Positions 44,477 through 53,547 of a stretch of DNA of 64,000 nt are shown here, piece after piece (the stretch's first letter is position 1; each line of letters opens with the position of its first letter). The notes under the pieces were generated by a model that saw nothing but the letters and a program-made list of their open reading frames with translations, was not told the origin of the DNA and made no database searches. Made by a program: the position numbers and the translations under genes. Origin of the DNA: Pseudomonas sp. Bout1 (GTDB taxonomy: Bacteria; Pseudomonadota; Gammaproteobacteria; Pseudomonadales; Pseudomonadaceae); the NCBI RefSeq assembly GCF_034314165.1, contig NZ_JAVIWK010000001.1, forward strand, positions 6,029,001 to 6,093,000. The letters run 5' to 3'.

Positions 44477-45106
44477 ATGGATGACTCAGATTATTTGCGC
44501 CTGCTCACCGTAGCGGCCGAACAAGCCAACGCATTCCTGTCCAATGCCCGCAAATGGGAGCGTGAGCGTTGGGTGTGCCAGCGCCTGTTGCAAGGCCTGA
44601 ACGTGCCCTACCGCGCCGAAGAATTCCACGCGGCCGGGCAAGAGCCGCCAGACGTGCTGTTTCGCGATGCCAGCTTCGAGGTGTTTTTCGTTCTCGATGA
44701 GGGCCGGCGCCTGAATGACGAGTGGCGCGACGAACTGCTGCGCCGGCGCAGCGCGTTTTCCCTGAGCCAACTGGTTCGCCGAGAAGCCAAGCCCCGGCGC
44801 ATTCCCGCCCACGAATTCCTGCTGCGCCTGGCGCCTACCCTGCGCAAGAAGGCGCACAACTATAAAGAGCGCGGCATGGACCTGGGGGAGCTGGACCTCA
44901 TCGCCTTCGCCAGCCTCAAGCGCGAAGTGCTGGACCTCAACAGTCATTTTCCGCCACCCACCGAATACCTGCGCCAGGGCTGGCGCTCGTTGTCCCTCGT
45001 GGGCCCGACGTTTGCCCGGGTATTATTCGCCCATCCGGACGCTCCGGACTTCTTGCGCAACAATCTGGGGCGCAGCATAGTGTTTGATGTGGGTATCAGC
45101 CTGTGA
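44477..45106 (+). CDS. DUF1780 protein
   Basis: 209-residue soluble protein starting MDDSDYLRLLTVAAEQANAF, with VCQRLLQGLNVPYRAEEFHA, GQEPPDVLFRDASFEVFFVLDE and a positively charged middle. The E-x(n)-PPDV-x(8)-EVF pattern recalls an endonuclease-like fold, which I recall being suggested for DUF1780. No signal or membrane segment. It marks the return to conserved Pseudomonas gene order (DUF1780, DUF3094, ndh) after the catabolic block. Weak hairpins occur in the 118 nt upstream, without a clear terminator. Confidence 0.75.
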   Translation: MDDSDYLRLLTVAAEQANAFLSNARKWERERWVCQRLLQGLNVPYRAEEFHAAGQEPPDVLFRDASFEVFFVLDEGRRLNDEWRDELLRRRSAFSLSQLVRREAKPRRIPAHEFLLRLAPTLRKKAHNYKERGMDLGELDLIAFASLKREVLDLNSHFPPPTEYLRQGWRSLSLVGPTFARVLFAHPDAPDFLRNNLGRSIVFDVGISL

Positions 45107-45195
45107 CCGGGCTGGCGACTATGCTTCTGGCATTGCCGCCAATCCCACGACTGTAACGTGGCGCCCTTTAGCAACGTCTACCTGACGAGGCCTTT

Positions 45196-45369
45196 ATGAC
45201 CAGCCGCCTGAACCCCGACGACCAGCAGCATGTCGAAGAGTACCTGCAACTGTCCCAGAACCAAGTCGAGCGCAAGCCTTTCCGGCCCTGGCTGCTCCTT
45301 GCCGTGGTACTGGTTGCGGTGATCGGCCTCGGTTTGTTGAGCCGCCTTTTGAGTTACCTGACGCTATGA
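45196..45369 (+). CDS. Small DUF3094-type membrane protein
   Basis: 57-residue protein, too short for many gene callers: MTSRLNPDDQQHVEEYLQLS at the N-terminus, then a basic stretch (VERKPFRP) and one C-terminal membrane segment (WLLLAVVLVAVIGLGLLSRL, about residues 32-51). It resembles the small DUF3094 family found upstream of ndh in pseudomonads. GACGAGG lies about 7 nt before ATG 45196. It may be a one-pass inner-membrane protein with cytoplasmic N-terminus. Function unknown. Confidence 0.75.
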   Translation: MTSRLNPDDQQHVEEYLQLSQNQVERKPFRPWLLLAVVLVAVIGLGLLSRLLSYLTL

Positions 45370-45429
45370 GCTGCCTTGCGCTCGCTCGGGTAACCGCACC
45401 GATTTCTTTTAGCCTTGCGAGATATCCCC

Positions 45430-46728
45430 ATGACCCATCGTATTATTATCGTCGGCGGCGGCGCCGGCGGCCTGGAGTTGGCTACCCGCCTGGGTAAGAC
45501 TCTGGGCAAGCGCGGCACCGCCAGCATCACGCTGGTGGACGCCAACCTCACCCACATCTGGAAACCCTTGCTCCACGAAGTGGCGGCGGGCTCGCTGAAC
45601 TCGTCGGAAGACGAACTCAATTATGTTGCCCAAGCCAAATGGAACCACTTCGAGTTCCAGTTGGGGCGCATGAGCGGGCTCGATCGTGAGCAGAAAAAAA
45701 TCCAGCTGGCCGCCACCCTCGACGAAGCAGGCCGGGAACTGGTGCCTGCGCGCGTGCTGGGCTACGACAGCCTGGTGATCGCCGTCGGCAGTACCACCAA
45801 TGACTTCGGCACCGAGGGCGCGGCGCAACACTGCCTGTTTCTCGACACCCGCAAGCAGGCTGAACGCTTCCATCAGCAGTTGCTCAATCACTATCTGCGC
45901 GCTCATGCCGGGCAAACGGACGTCGTGGAGCAGATCAGCGTTGCCATCGTCGGCGCCGGTGCCACGGGCGTCGAGCTGGCGGCCGAACTGCATAACGCCG
46001 CGCATGAACTGGCCGCCTATGGCCTGGACAAGATCAAGCCGGAAAACATGCACATCACCCTGATCGAAGCCGGCCCCCGGGTGTTGCCTGCCCTGCCGGA
46101 GCGTATTGGCGGGCCTGTGCATAAAACCCTGGAAAAACTCGGGGTGACGGTGCTGACCAACTCCGCCGTGAGTGAGGTGACTGCCGACGCCCTGATCACC
46201 AGCAGCGGCCAGGTGATTGCGGCCAGCCTCAAGGTCTGGGCCGCCGGGATTCGTGCGCCAGGGTTTCTCAAGAACATCGACGGCCTGGAAACCAACCGTA
46301 TCAACCAACTGCAAGTGCTGCCGACCCTGCAAACCACGCGCGACAAGAACATTTTTGCCTTTGGTGACTGTGCAGCCTGCCCGCAACCTGGCACCGATCG
46401 TAATGTGCCACCACGGGCCCAGGCGGCTCACCAGCAGGCGTCGTTGCTGGCCAAGTCGCTGAAACTGCGGATCGAGGGCAAGGACCTGCCGTCGTACAAG
46501 TACACCGACTATGGCTCGCTGATCTCGCTGTCGCGTTTTTCGGCGGTGGGTAACTTGATGGGCAACCTGACGGGCAGCGTGATGCTGGAAGGCTGGCTGG
46601 CGCGGATGTTCTATGTGTCGCTGTATCGCATGCACCAGATGGCGCTGTATGGCTTCTTCCGCACGGCGATGCTGATGCTGGGGAGCAAGATTGGGCGAGG
46701 CACCGAGCCACGCCTTAAATTGCACTGA
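45430..46728 (+). CDS. ndh: Type II NADH dehydrogenase
   Basis: 432-residue FAD enzyme at the inner membrane that passes electrons from NADH to quinone without pumping protons. FAD-binding GGGAGGLELATRLGK near residue 9, NADH-binding GAGATGVELAAELHN near 175, and IFAFGDCAACP as the second FAD motif near 305. The C-terminal amphipathic region (YVSLYRMHQMALYGFFRTAM) should tether it to the membrane. ATG 45430 is used; the upstream in-frame start at 45415 is less likely. A REP repeat follows. Confidence 0.95.
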   Translation: MTHRIIIVGGGAGGLELATRLGKTLGKRGTASITLVDANLTHIWKPLLHEVAAGSLNSSEDELNYVAQAKWNHFEFQLGRMSGLDREQKKIQLAATLDEAGRELVPARVLGYDSLVIAVGSTTNDFGTEGAAQHCLFLDTRKQAERFHQQLLNHYLRAHAGQTDVVEQISVAIVGAGATGVELAAELHNAAHELAAYGLDKIKPENMHITLIEAGPRVLPALPERIGGPVHKTLEKLGVTVLTNSAVSEVTADALITSSGQVIAASLKVWAAGIRAPGFLKNIDGLETNRINQLQVLPTLQTTRDKNIFAFGDCAACPQPGTDRNVPPRAQAAHQQASLLAKSLKLRIEGKDLPSYKYTDYGSLISLSRFSAVGNLMGNLTGSVMLEGWLARMFYVSLYRMHQMALYGFFRTAMLMLGSKIGRGTEPRLKLH

Positions 46729-46757
46729 TACCGCAACGCCATATTGGGCCAAGCTTC

Positions 46758-46844
46758 TGTGGGAGCTGGCTTGCCTGCGATGCAGACACCTCGATGTATC
46801 TTTCAGACCGAGGCAATGTCATCGCAGGCAAGCCAGCTCCCACA
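46758..46844. repeat. REP-type inverted repeat pair (family A)
   Basis: A perfect 25-bp inverted repeat with arms 46758-46782 and 46820-46844, core GGGAGCTGGCTTGCCTGCGA. It is the same family as the copies at 5233 and 15909. It lies between ndh and the tRNA operon. Confidence 0.85.
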
Positions 46845-46880
46845 TTTGTTTCGCGGTGAAGCTTAAAATTCAGACAAAAA

Positions 46881-46910
46881 AAATCCCCGTATCTTTCGAT
46901 ACGAGGATTT
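46881..46910 (-). terminator. Intrinsic terminator of the tRNA operon
   Basis: AAATCCCCGTATC (46881-46893) and GATACGAGGATTT (46898-46910) form a 13-bp stem with one mismatch and a TTTC loop. On the leftward transcript the stem is followed by a run of U (A-run 46876-46883 on the given strand). It lies directly after the last tRNA-Pro. Confidence 0.85.
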
Positions 46911-46916
46911 TTAATA

Positions 46917-46993
46917 TGGTCGGGGTAAGGGGATTCGAACTCCTGACATCCTGCTCCCAAAGCAGGCGCGCTACCGGACTGCGCTATACCCCG
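46917..46993 (-). tRNA. tRNA-Pro (TGG anticodon), copy 2
   Basis: 77 nt with encoded CCA. Acceptor CGGGGTA pairs with TACCCCG, the anticodon loop is TTTGGGA with anticodon TGG, and the T loop is GTTCGAATC. Identical to the copy at 47170-47246. It is last in the leftward cluster but lies behind a terminator. Confidence 0.96.
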
Positions 46994-47003
46994 GTAAAAA
47001 AAA

Positions 47004-47021
47004 GGCGACCTTTCAGTCGCC
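47004..47021 (-). terminator. Intrinsic terminator inside the tRNA cluster
   Basis: GGCGAC (47004-47009) and GTCGCC (47016-47021) form a 6-bp GC-rich stem with a 6-nt loop, followed on the leftward strand by eight or nine U (A-run 46996-47003). It lies between tRNA-Lys and the second tRNA-Pro, only 10 nt before the latter. Confidence 0.75.
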
Positions 47022-47088
47022 TTCTTCGATCAGTGCTTTTGGCCTCTGATCTTAAGATTCGATTCCAGCGTTAATCTGGTCTCAAAAA

Positions 47089-47164
47089 TGGTGGGTCGTG
47101 TGGGATTCGAACCTACGACCAATTGGTTAAAAGCCAACTGCTCTACCAACTGAGCTAACGACCC
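47089..47164 (-). tRNA. tRNA-Lys (TTT anticodon)
   Basis: 76 nt with encoded CCA. Acceptor GGGTCGT pairs with ACGACCC, D arm TAGCTCAGTTGGTAGAGC, anticodon loop CTTTTAA with anticodon TTT, T loop GTTCGAATC. It lies 5 nt after the first tRNA-Pro in the leftward operon. Confidence 0.97.
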
Positions 47165-47169
47165 AAATA

Positions 47170-47246
47170 TGGTCGGGGTAAGGGGATTCGAACTCCTGAC
47201 ATCCTGCTCCCAAAGCAGGCGCGCTACCGGACTGCGCTATACCCCG
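47170..47246 (-). tRNA. tRNA-Pro (TGG anticodon), copy 1
   Basis: 77 nt with encoded CCA and anticodon loop TTTGGGA. Sequence identical to the copy at 46917-46993, including the few bases just downstream (ATA on the leftward transcript), which points to duplication of a segment. It lies 9 nt after tRNA-Asn. Confidence 0.97.
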
Positions 47247-47255
47247 GTTTGAAAT

Positions 47256-47331
47256 TGGCTCCGTGACCAGGACTCGAACCTGGGACCCAATGATTAACAG
47301 TCATTTGCTCTACCGACTGAGCTATCACGGA
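47256..47331 (-). tRNA. tRNA-Asn (GTT anticodon)
   Basis: 76 nt with encoded CCA. Acceptor TCCGTGA pairs with TCACGGA, the anticodon loop is CTGTTAA with anticodon GTT, T loop GTTCGAGTC. First tRNA of the leftward operon, about 88 nt from the promoter. Confidence 0.97.
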
Positions 47332-47418
47332 ACTACATATTTCAAAGTGTTACGTTGTTGCTTGTTACGTTCTCTTCAACCCTTCCGTATCGCTACGTTA
47401 GTGCCTCTGAGGCGCGCT

Positions 47419-47446
47419 ATTCTACAATCTTAAAAACCCCTGTCAA
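47419..47446 (-). promoter_or_regulatory. Sigma-70 promoter of the tRNA operon
   Basis: On the leftward strand a perfect -35 TTGACA (47441-47446) is separated by 16 nt from TAGAAT (47419-47424). It is followed by a GC-rich discriminator AGCGCGCC, typical of stably transcribed, stringently controlled RNA genes. Confidence 0.8.
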
Positions 47447-47586
47447 CCCTTTAAATTGCTTTTAAGACAATGATTTGCGCTTCTTTCTGATTTCTCCTTG
47501 GGGAGAAGAAACCGTTGGGCTGACGTTGCTGCGGGGCGCACTTTACAAGCCTTTGCCTTACAGTTCAACGCCCTATCGAAAAAAAA

Positions 47587-47605
47587 GGCCCCGCAAAGCG
47601 GGGCC
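47587..47605 (-). terminator. Intrinsic terminator after clpB
   Basis: GGCCCCGC and GCGGGGCC form a perfect 8-bp stem with an AAA loop. On the leftward transcript it is followed by seven or more U. It lies 27 nt after the clpB stop. Confidence 0.9.
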
Positions 47606-47631
47606 CCTTCTTATAGCGCAGCAGCTTGGGC

Positions 47632-50196
47632 TCAATGGAAGACGATTTCGTCGTTTTCCACGGTTGCCTCGACACTGGTGCCCGGCATAAAGCTGCCCGA
47701 CAGGATCAGCTGTGCCAACGGGTTCTCGATCCAGCGCTGGATCGCACGCTTCAACGGCCGTGCGCCATACACCGGGTCATAACCCACGGCGATCAACTTA
47801 TCCAACGCCTCGCGGCTCAGGTCCAGCGACAACTCACGCTCCGCCAGACGGCTGCGCAAGCGGCCCAACTGGATCTCGGTGATGCCCGCGATTTGATCCC
47901 GCGCCAGAGGCTCGAAGATCACCACTTCATCTACCCGGTTGATGAACTCCGGCCGGAAGTGGCTGGTCAGCGCGTCCATCACCGCTGCACGCTGGGCCTC
48001 ACGATCACCCACCAGTTCTTGGATTTGCGCCGAGCCCAGGTTGGAGGTCATCACGATCACCGTATTCTTGAAGTCCACGGTGCGCCCGTGACTGTCGGTC
48101 AGGCGGCCATCTTCCAGCACCTGCAGCAACACGTTGAACACATCCGGGTGAGCCTTTTCGACCTCGTCCAGCAGGATCACCGAGTAAGGCTTGCGCCGTA
48201 CCGCTTCGGTCAGGTAACCGCCTTCCTCGTAGCCCACATAGCCTGGTGGTGCCCCGATCAAACGAGCCACGGAATGTTTCTCCATGAACTCGGACATGTC
48301 GATCCGCACCATCGCCTCTTCGGTATCAAAGAGGAACTCGGCCAAGGCCTTGCACAACTCGGTCTTGCCCACGCCGGTCGGGCCGAGGAACATGAACGAG
48401 CCGCTCGGACGGTTCGGGTCGGACAACCCGGCGCGGGAACGCCGCACCGCGTTGGACACCGCAACCACCGCCTCGTCCTGGCCAATCACGCGCTGGTGCA
48501 ACAGGCTTTCCATCTTCAGCAGCTTGTCGCGCTCGCCTTCGAGCATTTTCGACACGGGAATACCGGTCCACTTCGACACGACTTCAGCAATTTCTTCCTC
48601 GGTCACCTTGCTGCGCAGCAACTGGTTCTCCGGCTTGCCGTGCTGGTCGACCATCTGCAGGCTGCGTTCCAGGTCCGGGATCACCCCGTACTGCAACTCG
48701 GCCATGCGGTTCAGGTCGCCTTTACGGCGCGCGGCTTCCAGTTCCTGACGGGACTGCTCGATCTTTTGCTGGATCTGCGCAGAACCCTGCACTTCGGCTT
48801 TCTCCGAGGTCCAGATTTCTTCGAGGTCCGAATACTCGCGTTCCAGGCGAACAATTTCTTCCTGGAGTTTTTCCAGGCGCTTCTTCGCCGGCTCGTCCTC
48901 TTCTTTCTTCAGGGCCTGGGATTCAACTTTCAGCTGAATCAGGCGCCGATCCAGGCGGTCGAGCACTTCGGGCTTCGAATCGATCTCCATCCGGATACGG
49001 CTGGCCGCTTCGTCGATCAGGTCGATGGCCTTGTCCGGCAACTGCCGGTCAGTGATATAGCGATGGCTCAACTTCGCCGCCGCAATGATCGCGCCGTCGG
49101 TGATCGCGACTTTATGGTGCACCTCATACCGCTCTTTCAGGCCACGCAGGATCGCGATGGTGTCTTCTTCGCTCGGCTCTTCCACCAGTACTTTCTGGAA
49201 GCGACGCTCAAGGGCGGCGTCTTTCTCGATGTACTGGCGGTATTCGTTCAATGTGGTCGCACCGACGCAATGCAACTCGCCACGCGCCAGTGCCGGCTTG
49301 AGCATGTTGCCCGCATCCATCGAACCTTCGCCCTTACCGGCGCCGACCATGGTGTGCAGTTCGTCGATAAACAGAATGATCTGCCCTTCCTGCTTCGACA
49401 GTTCATTGAGCAGGGATTTCAGACGCTCCTCGAACTCGCCGCGGAACTTGGCGCCGGCAATCAGCGACCCCATGTCCAGGGACAGCAGACGCTTGCCTTT
49501 AAGGCCGTCTGGCACTTCACCATTAATGATGCGCTGGGCCAGGCCTTCGGCAATCGCGGTTTTACCCACGCCAGGCTCGCCGATCAGCACCGGGTTGTTC
49601 TTGGTGCGGCGTTGCAGGACCTGGATGGTGCGACGAATTTCGTCGTCACGGCCGATCACCGGATCGAGCTTGCCCTCTTCGGCACGCTTGGTCAGGTCGA
49701 CCGTATATTTATCCAGGGCCTGGCGCGACTCCTCATGATTGGGGTCGTTTACGGCTTCGCCGCCACGCAGATTGTTGATGGCGTTTTCCAGGGCCTTTTT
49801 GCTCACGCCCTGGCCCAGCAACAATTTGCCGAGCTTGCTGTTGTCGTCCATCGCGGCGAGCAACACCACTTCACTGGAGATGAACTGGTCACCCTTCTGC
49901 TGGGCCAGGCGGTCTGCCTGGTTCAGCAGGCGTGCCAAGTCCTGGGACATGTTCACGTCGCCAGTGGGATTTTGGATTTTCGGCAGTTGGTCGAGCTCTT
50001 TGCTCAACTCCTTGCGCAGGCTGTTGACGTCAAAGCCCACCTGCATCAGCAAGGGTTTGATGGAGCCGCCTTGCTGCTCCAGGAGCGCTTGCATCAAGTG
50101 CGCGGGCTCGATGGCCGGATGGTCGAGGCCAACCGCCAGGGATTGGGCATCAGATAAAGCCAACTGCAATTTGCTGGTTAAACGATCAATACGCAT
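47632..50196 (-). CDS. clpB: ClpB disaggregase chaperone
   Basis: 854-residue AAA+ hexamer that rescues aggregated proteins with DnaK. It starts [20 protein letters not shown] with the N-domain repeats. The first ATPase domain has Walker A GEPGVGKT near residue 205. The coiled-coil middle domain (about 400-530) is rich in E, K and R ([20 protein letters not shown]). The second ATPase domain has [16 protein letters not shown] near residue 605 and [11 protein letters not shown]. Heat-shock control is indicated by a sigma-32-like promoter at 50268-50297. Confidence 0.98.
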   Translation of the reverse strand: MRIDRLTSKLQLALSDAQSLAVGLDHPAIEPAHLMQALLEQQGGSIKPLLMQVGFDVNSLRKELSKELDQLPKIQNPTGDVNMSQDLARLLNQADRLAQQKGDQFISSEVVLLAAMDDNSKLGKLLLGQGVSKKALENAINNLRGGEAVNDPNHEESRQALDKYTVDLTKRAEEGKLDPVIGRDDEIRRTIQVLQRRTKNNPVLIGEPGVGKTAIAEGLAQRIINGEVPDGLKGKRLLSLDMGSLIAGAKFRGEFEERLKSLLNELSKQEGQIILFIDELHTMVGAGKGEGSMDAGNMLKPALARGELHCVGATTLNEYRQYIEKDAALERRFQKVLVEEPSEEDTIAILRGLKERYEVHHKVAITDGAIIAAAKLSHRYITDRQLPDKAIDLIDEAASRIRMEIDSKPEVLDRLDRRLIQLKVESQALKKEEDEPAKKRLEKLQEEIVRLEREYSDLEEIWTSEKAEVQGSAQIQQKIEQSRQELEAARRKGDLNRMAELQYGVIPDLERSLQMVDQHGKPENQLLRSKVTEEEIAEVVSKWTGIPVSKMLEGERDKLLKMESLLHQRVIGQDEAVVAVSNAVRRSRAGLSDPNRPSGSFMFLGPTGVGKTELCKALAEFLFDTEEAMVRIDMSEFMEKHSVARLIGAPPGYVGYEEGGYLTEAVRRKPYSVILLDEVEKAHPDVFNVLLQVLEDGRLTDSHGRTVDFKNTVIVMTSNLGSAQIQELVGDREAQRAAVMDALTSHFRPEFINRVDEVVIFEPLARDQIAGITEIQLGRLRSRLAERELSLDLSREALDKLIAVGYDPVYGARPLKRAIQRWIENPLAQLILSGSFMPGTSVEATVENDEIVFH

Positions 50197-50267
50197 TAGT
50201 CACCTTCCTTTTGAGCAGGCCGGAGCTGTAAACACATCCTGAATGAAGAAACCTGCCAGATACCCCT

Positions 50268-50297
50268 ATAGATGTGGTCGATTCTGGAAGATTCAAG
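50268..50297 (-). promoter_or_regulatory. Sigma-32-type heat-shock promoter of clpB
   Basis: On the leftward strand CTTGAA (50292-50297) is separated by 14 nt from CCACATCTAT (50268-50277). It fits the heat-shock pattern CTTGAAA, 13-15 nt, CCCATNT. The start codon of clpB is 72 nt downstream. It lies in the gap after pgeF, so clpB can be induced alone. Confidence 0.7.
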
Positions 50298-50327
50298 CGG
50301 CCAATAGTTGACGCAGGTCAGGAGAGT

Positions 50328-51053
50328 CTAGCGTTCAAGCCAGATAAGGGAGGCAAATCGACCGGTGCGCGGGCTGCGCCGGTAAGAATAGAAGCGGGGA
50401 TCGGTCACGGTGCACAAACCACCACCGTAAACAGCAGTGACACCGCAGGCGGCGAGACGTAGGCGGGCCAGTTGGTAGATGTCGGCCATGAACTTGCCCG
50501 GGTTCTGACTGGGGATGAACGCCTCAATCGTTGCCGGAAGTTGCTGCATAAAAGCTTCACGCACCTCCGGCCCCACTTCAAAGGCTTGCGGGCCAATGGC
50601 CGGCCCCAACCACACCAGTACTTCGCCAGGCTCGGTGGCCATGCTCTCGACGGTCGCTTCCAATACGCCAGCGGCCAAGCCACGCCAGCCGGCATGGGCT
50701 GCCGCAACGCGGGTGCCGGCACGATTGCAGAACAAGGCAGGCAGGCAATCCGCCGTCATTGATGTGCAGGCGATGCCAGGGGTGCTGGTCCAACTGCCAT
50801 CGGCTTCGGCAGTCTGGCCGGGATCGGCCTCAACCACGCCAACATCGTGGACCTGGCGCAGCCAGGCAGGCTGGATATTGAAGGCATCGTTGAGGCGACG
50901 GCGATTTTCGAGAACGGCTTCAAGGCTGTCCTCAACATGATCACCGAGATTGAGGCTGTCGAACGGCGCCAAACTGACGCCGCCCGCACGGGTGGTAACG
51001 CAGGCTTTCACCCCGGCCGGCGCGGGCCAGTCAGGAATCAGCCAGTCACTCAT
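50328..51053 (-). CDS. pgeF: PgeF/YfiH multicopper-like purine nucleoside/peptidoglycan editing protein
   Basis: 241-residue laccase-domain protein starting MSDWLIPDWPAPAGVKACVT. Family motifs: TTRAGGVS, WLRQVHDVGVV, SMTADCLPAL, AAHAGWRGLAAGVLE and the C-terminal CTVTDPRFYSYRR. Zn-type H/C/H ligands lie in QVH, DC and HAGW. Homologues have been described as purine nucleoside phosphorylases or as editing enzymes that remove wrong L-Ser from peptidoglycan precursors. Overlaps rluD by 4 bases, the conserved rluD-pgeF pair. Confidence 0.92.
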   Translation of the reverse strand: MSDWLIPDWPAPAGVKACVTTRAGGVSLAPFDSLNLGDHVEDSLEAVLENRRRLNDAFNIQPAWLRQVHDVGVVEADPGQTAEADGSWTSTPGIACTSMTADCLPALFCNRAGTRVAAAHAGWRGLAAGVLEATVESMATEPGEVLVWLGPAIGPQAFEVGPEVREAFMQQLPATIEAFIPSQNPGKFMADIYQLARLRLAACGVTAVYGGGLCTVTDPRFYSYRRSPRTGRFASLIWLER

Positions 51054-52012
51054 CCGATAAACGCCTCGCGGTCTTGCTTGAGCAGCGACAACAACCAGAC
51101 AAAATCGTCTGGAAGTGGCGATTCCCAGCTCATCCGCTTACCGCTCGTCGGATGATCCAGTTCCAGGAAGCGTGCATGCAGCGCCTGGCGCGGGAAGGTT
51201 TTCAGCGAATCAACCATGGTTGCACTGGCCGCAGGCGGAATACGGAAGCGGCCACCGTAGGCCGGGTCTCCGACCAACGGGAAGTTGATGTGCGCCATGT
51301 GCACCCGGATCTGGTGGGTACGACCGGTTTCCAGCTTCACCCGCACGTGGGTGTGGGAGCGGAAACGCTCAAGCACGCGGTAATGGCTGACAGCTTGTTT
51401 GCCGCCTTCCATCACGGCCATGCGCTGGCGCTGCTGGCCGTGGCGACCGATAGGGGCATTGATTTTGCCACCGGCGGTGACCACACCGATCACGATGCAT
51501 TCGTAGATCCGGCTGACACTGCGACTCTGCAGTTGTGTGACCAACTGCGTCTGCGCCTGAATGGTCTTGGCTACCACCATAAGGCCGGTGGTGTCCTTGT
51601 CCAGACGGTGCACGATGCCGCAGCGCGGGACGTTGATGATGTCCGGCACGTGGTGCAGCAAGGCATTTAGCAAGGTGCCATCAGCGTGCCCGGCTGCCGG
51701 GTGAACCACCAGGCCTGCGGGTTTGTTGATCACCAGGATGTCGTCGTCTTCATAGACGATGTCCAGTTCAATATCCTGGGCGATCCATTCTCCCTGGGCT
51801 TCCTGCTCGGCAGTCAGCTCAAGAATCGCACCGCCATGAACTATGTCTCGCGGGCGGATAACCGCTCCATCCACAGTCAGGCGGCCGTCTTTGATCCAGG
51901 CGGAAAGGCGCGAGCGCGAGTGCTCAGCGAATAATTGTGCGGCGACTTGATCGAGGCGTTGGCCGCCCAATTCGGACGGCACCTCTGCGCGAAGTTCAAT
52001 TTTATCGGACAT
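51050..52012 (-). CDS. rluD: 23S rRNA pseudouridine synthase RluD
   Basis: 320 residues. An N-terminal S4 domain (LDQVAAQLFAEHSRSRLSAW) precedes the catalytic core with the Asp of HRLDKDTTG and the later LETGRTHQIRVHMAHINFPL. RluD makes pseudouridines 1911, 1915 and 1917 in helix 69. ATG 52012 (MSDKIELRAEVP) is chosen; an upstream in-frame start would add 28 doubtful residues. Divergent from bamD, as in many gammaproteobacteria. Confidence 0.95.
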   Translation of the reverse strand: MSDKIELRAEVPSELGGQRLDQVAAQLFAEHSRSRLSAWIKDGRLTVDGAVIRPRDIVHGGAILELTAEQEAQGEWIAQDIELDIVYEDDDILVINKPAGLVVHPAAGHADGTLLNALLHHVPDIINVPRCGIVHRLDKDTTGLMVVAKTIQAQTQLVTQLQSRSVSRIYECIVIGVVTAGGKINAPIGRHGQQRQRMAVMEGGKQAVSHYRVLERFRSHTHVRVKLETGRTHQIRVHMAHINFPLVGDPAYGGRFRIPPAASATMVDSLKTFPRQALHARFLELDHPTSGKRMSWESPLPDDFVWLLSLLKQDREAFIG

Positions 52013-52161
52013 GCTCAGACTAGGCGTGGCACAGCCTTTGGTTTCGGCTGCGCGCTTGTGGTTAAATACGGCGTCTTTTGCCCCGAGGCTTTCCAAGGGG
52101 CGCTCATCATAACAGGACGGCCCCGCCCAAGACAGCGGCCGTCATAGGGACGCAAGCCGCC

Positions 52162-53187
52162 ATGCAAGTGAAACACCTGCTGCTGATCGCCATCCTCGCC
52201 ATGACTGCTGCTTGCTCGTCAACAAAGGAAGTCGTCGACGAAAACCTGAGCGAGGTCGAGCTGTACCAACAAGCTCAGACCGACCTGAACAACAACAGCT
52301 ACACCAGCGCCACGGCAAAGCTGAAGGCACTGGAGTCGCGGTATCCGTTCGGGCGCTACGCCGACCAGGCCCAGCTTGAGCTGATCTACGCCAACTACAA
52401 GAACGCTGAACCGGAAGCTGCCAAGTCCGCCGCCGAGCGTTTTATCCGCCTGCACCCGCAGCACCCGAACGTCGACTATGCCTACTACCTCAAGGGCCTG
52501 ACCTCGTTTGACCAGGACGTTGGCCTGCTGGCGCGCTTCCTGCCGCTGGACATGACCAAGCGTGACCCGGGCGCTGCCCGCGACTCCTACAACGAGTTTG
52601 CGCAGCTGACCAGCCGCTACCCAAACAGCCGCTACGCGCCGGACGCCAAGCAGCGCATGATCTACCTGCGCAACCTGCTGGCTTCCTATGAGATCCACGT
52701 AGCCCACTACTACCTGACCCGTCAGGCCTATGTCGCAGCCGCCAACCGTGGCCGCTATGTAGTGGAAAACTTCCAGGAAACCCCATCCGTGGGTGACGGC
52801 CTGGCCGTGATGACCGAGGCTTACCAGCGCTTGCACCTGGACGCCCTGGCTGCAACCAGCCTGGAAACCCTGAAGCTGAACTACCCCGACCACCCAAGCC
52901 TGAAGGACGGTCAGTTCGTGCCTCAGGTTGCCGAAGCCGACAACCGTTCGTGGTTGAGCAAATACACCCTGGGCCTGATCGAGTCCCGTCCACCGCTGCC
53001 GCCGGGCGAAACCCGCGCCAACCAGGACATCATCAAGCAGTACCAGGATGCCAAGGATTCGATTCCATCGGACCTCAAGCCGCGTGACGAAAACGGCGAC
53101 ATCATTGAAGAACAAGGCCCTCAAGCCCTGGGCAACAATGAAGATCGCTCGTGGTTCAGCTACATGACTTTCGGTGTATTCGACTGA
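52162..53187 (+). CDS. bamD: BamD, outer-membrane assembly lipoprotein
   Basis: 341-residue lipoprotein. The signal [20 protein letters not shown] ends in lipobox AMTAAC, with Cys near residue 18. TPR-like repeats follow ([40 protein letters not shown]). BamD is the essential partner of BamA for inserting beta-barrel proteins. ATG 52162 gives a proper signal peptide; the frame is open upstream to 52078. A strong terminator follows. Confidence 0.96.
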   Translation: MQVKHLLLIAILAMTAACSSTKEVVDENLSEVELYQQAQTDLNNNSYTSATAKLKALESRYPFGRYADQAQLELIYANYKNAEPEAAKSAAERFIRLHPQHPNVDYAYYLKGLTSFDQDVGLLARFLPLDMTKRDPGAARDSYNEFAQLTSRYPNSRYAPDAKQRMIYLRNLLASYEIHVAHYYLTRQAYVAAANRGRYVVENFQETPSVGDGLAVMTEAYQRLHLDALAATSLETLKLNYPDHPSLKDGQFVPQVAEADNRSWLSKYTLGLIESRPPLPPGETRANQDIIKQYQDAKDSIPSDLKPRDENGDIIEEQGPQALGNNEDRSWFSYMTFGVFD

Positions 53188-53203
53188 TTGTTCGCCGCGA
53201 TGC

Positions 53204-53233
53204 AAAAAGGGAGACCCTCGGGTCTCCCTTTTT
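53204..53233 (+). terminator. Intrinsic terminator after bamD
   Basis: AAAAAGGGAGACC (53204-53216) and GGTCTCCCTTTTT (53221-53233) form a 13-bp stem with a CTCG loop and a T-run to 53235. Symmetric, so it can act in both directions. Confidence 0.92.
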
Positions 53234-53313
53234 TTGTCTGCGATTTAATTCCGCTGTGCGCGTGTCACGTCCTTGGCTAAACTGCCGAATTCCTTGTCGA
53301 GAAGCTGCCCACC

Positions 53314-53547
53314 ATGGTTCGTCTACTGTTCTGGATTGCCGTTATTGCCGCCGCGGTATGGTTTTGGCGCAAATTCAAAAGCCCGGCCGCCAAACAGCAA
53401 CGGCCCAGCGAACCCGGCACTATCCAGATGGTTCGTTGCGCCCACTGTGGCCTTCACCTGCCGCAGGATCGGGCCTTGAGCCAACGCCAGGACTGGTATT
53501 GCACCCAGGCGCATCTTGAGCAGGGCCCGAAGTCTATCCAGCGTTGA
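53314..53547 (+). CDS. PP0621-type small membrane-anchored zinc-ribbon protein
   Basis: 77 residues: an N-terminal membrane anchor (MVRLLFWIAVIAAAVWFWRK) followed by a linker and a four-Cys/His site (VRCAHCGLHLP and WYCTQAH). It fits the small PP0621 family I recall from fluorescent pseudomonads. It lies where P. aeruginosa has the pilSR genes, between bamD and the D-amino-acid oxidase. Its 3' end overlaps the convergent thiO end by 14 bp. Function unknown. Confidence 0.75.
   Translation: MVRLLFWIAVIAAAVWFWRKFKSPAAKQQRPSEPGTIQMVRCAHCGLHLPQDRALSQRQDWYCTQAHLEQGPKSIQR

Larger units (their letters stand above)
47332..47631. other. Gap between tRNA operon and clpB
   Basis: About 300 bases holding the tRNA operon promoter (47419-47446) and the clpB terminator (47587-47605). 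No gene is seen. Confidence 0.6.
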
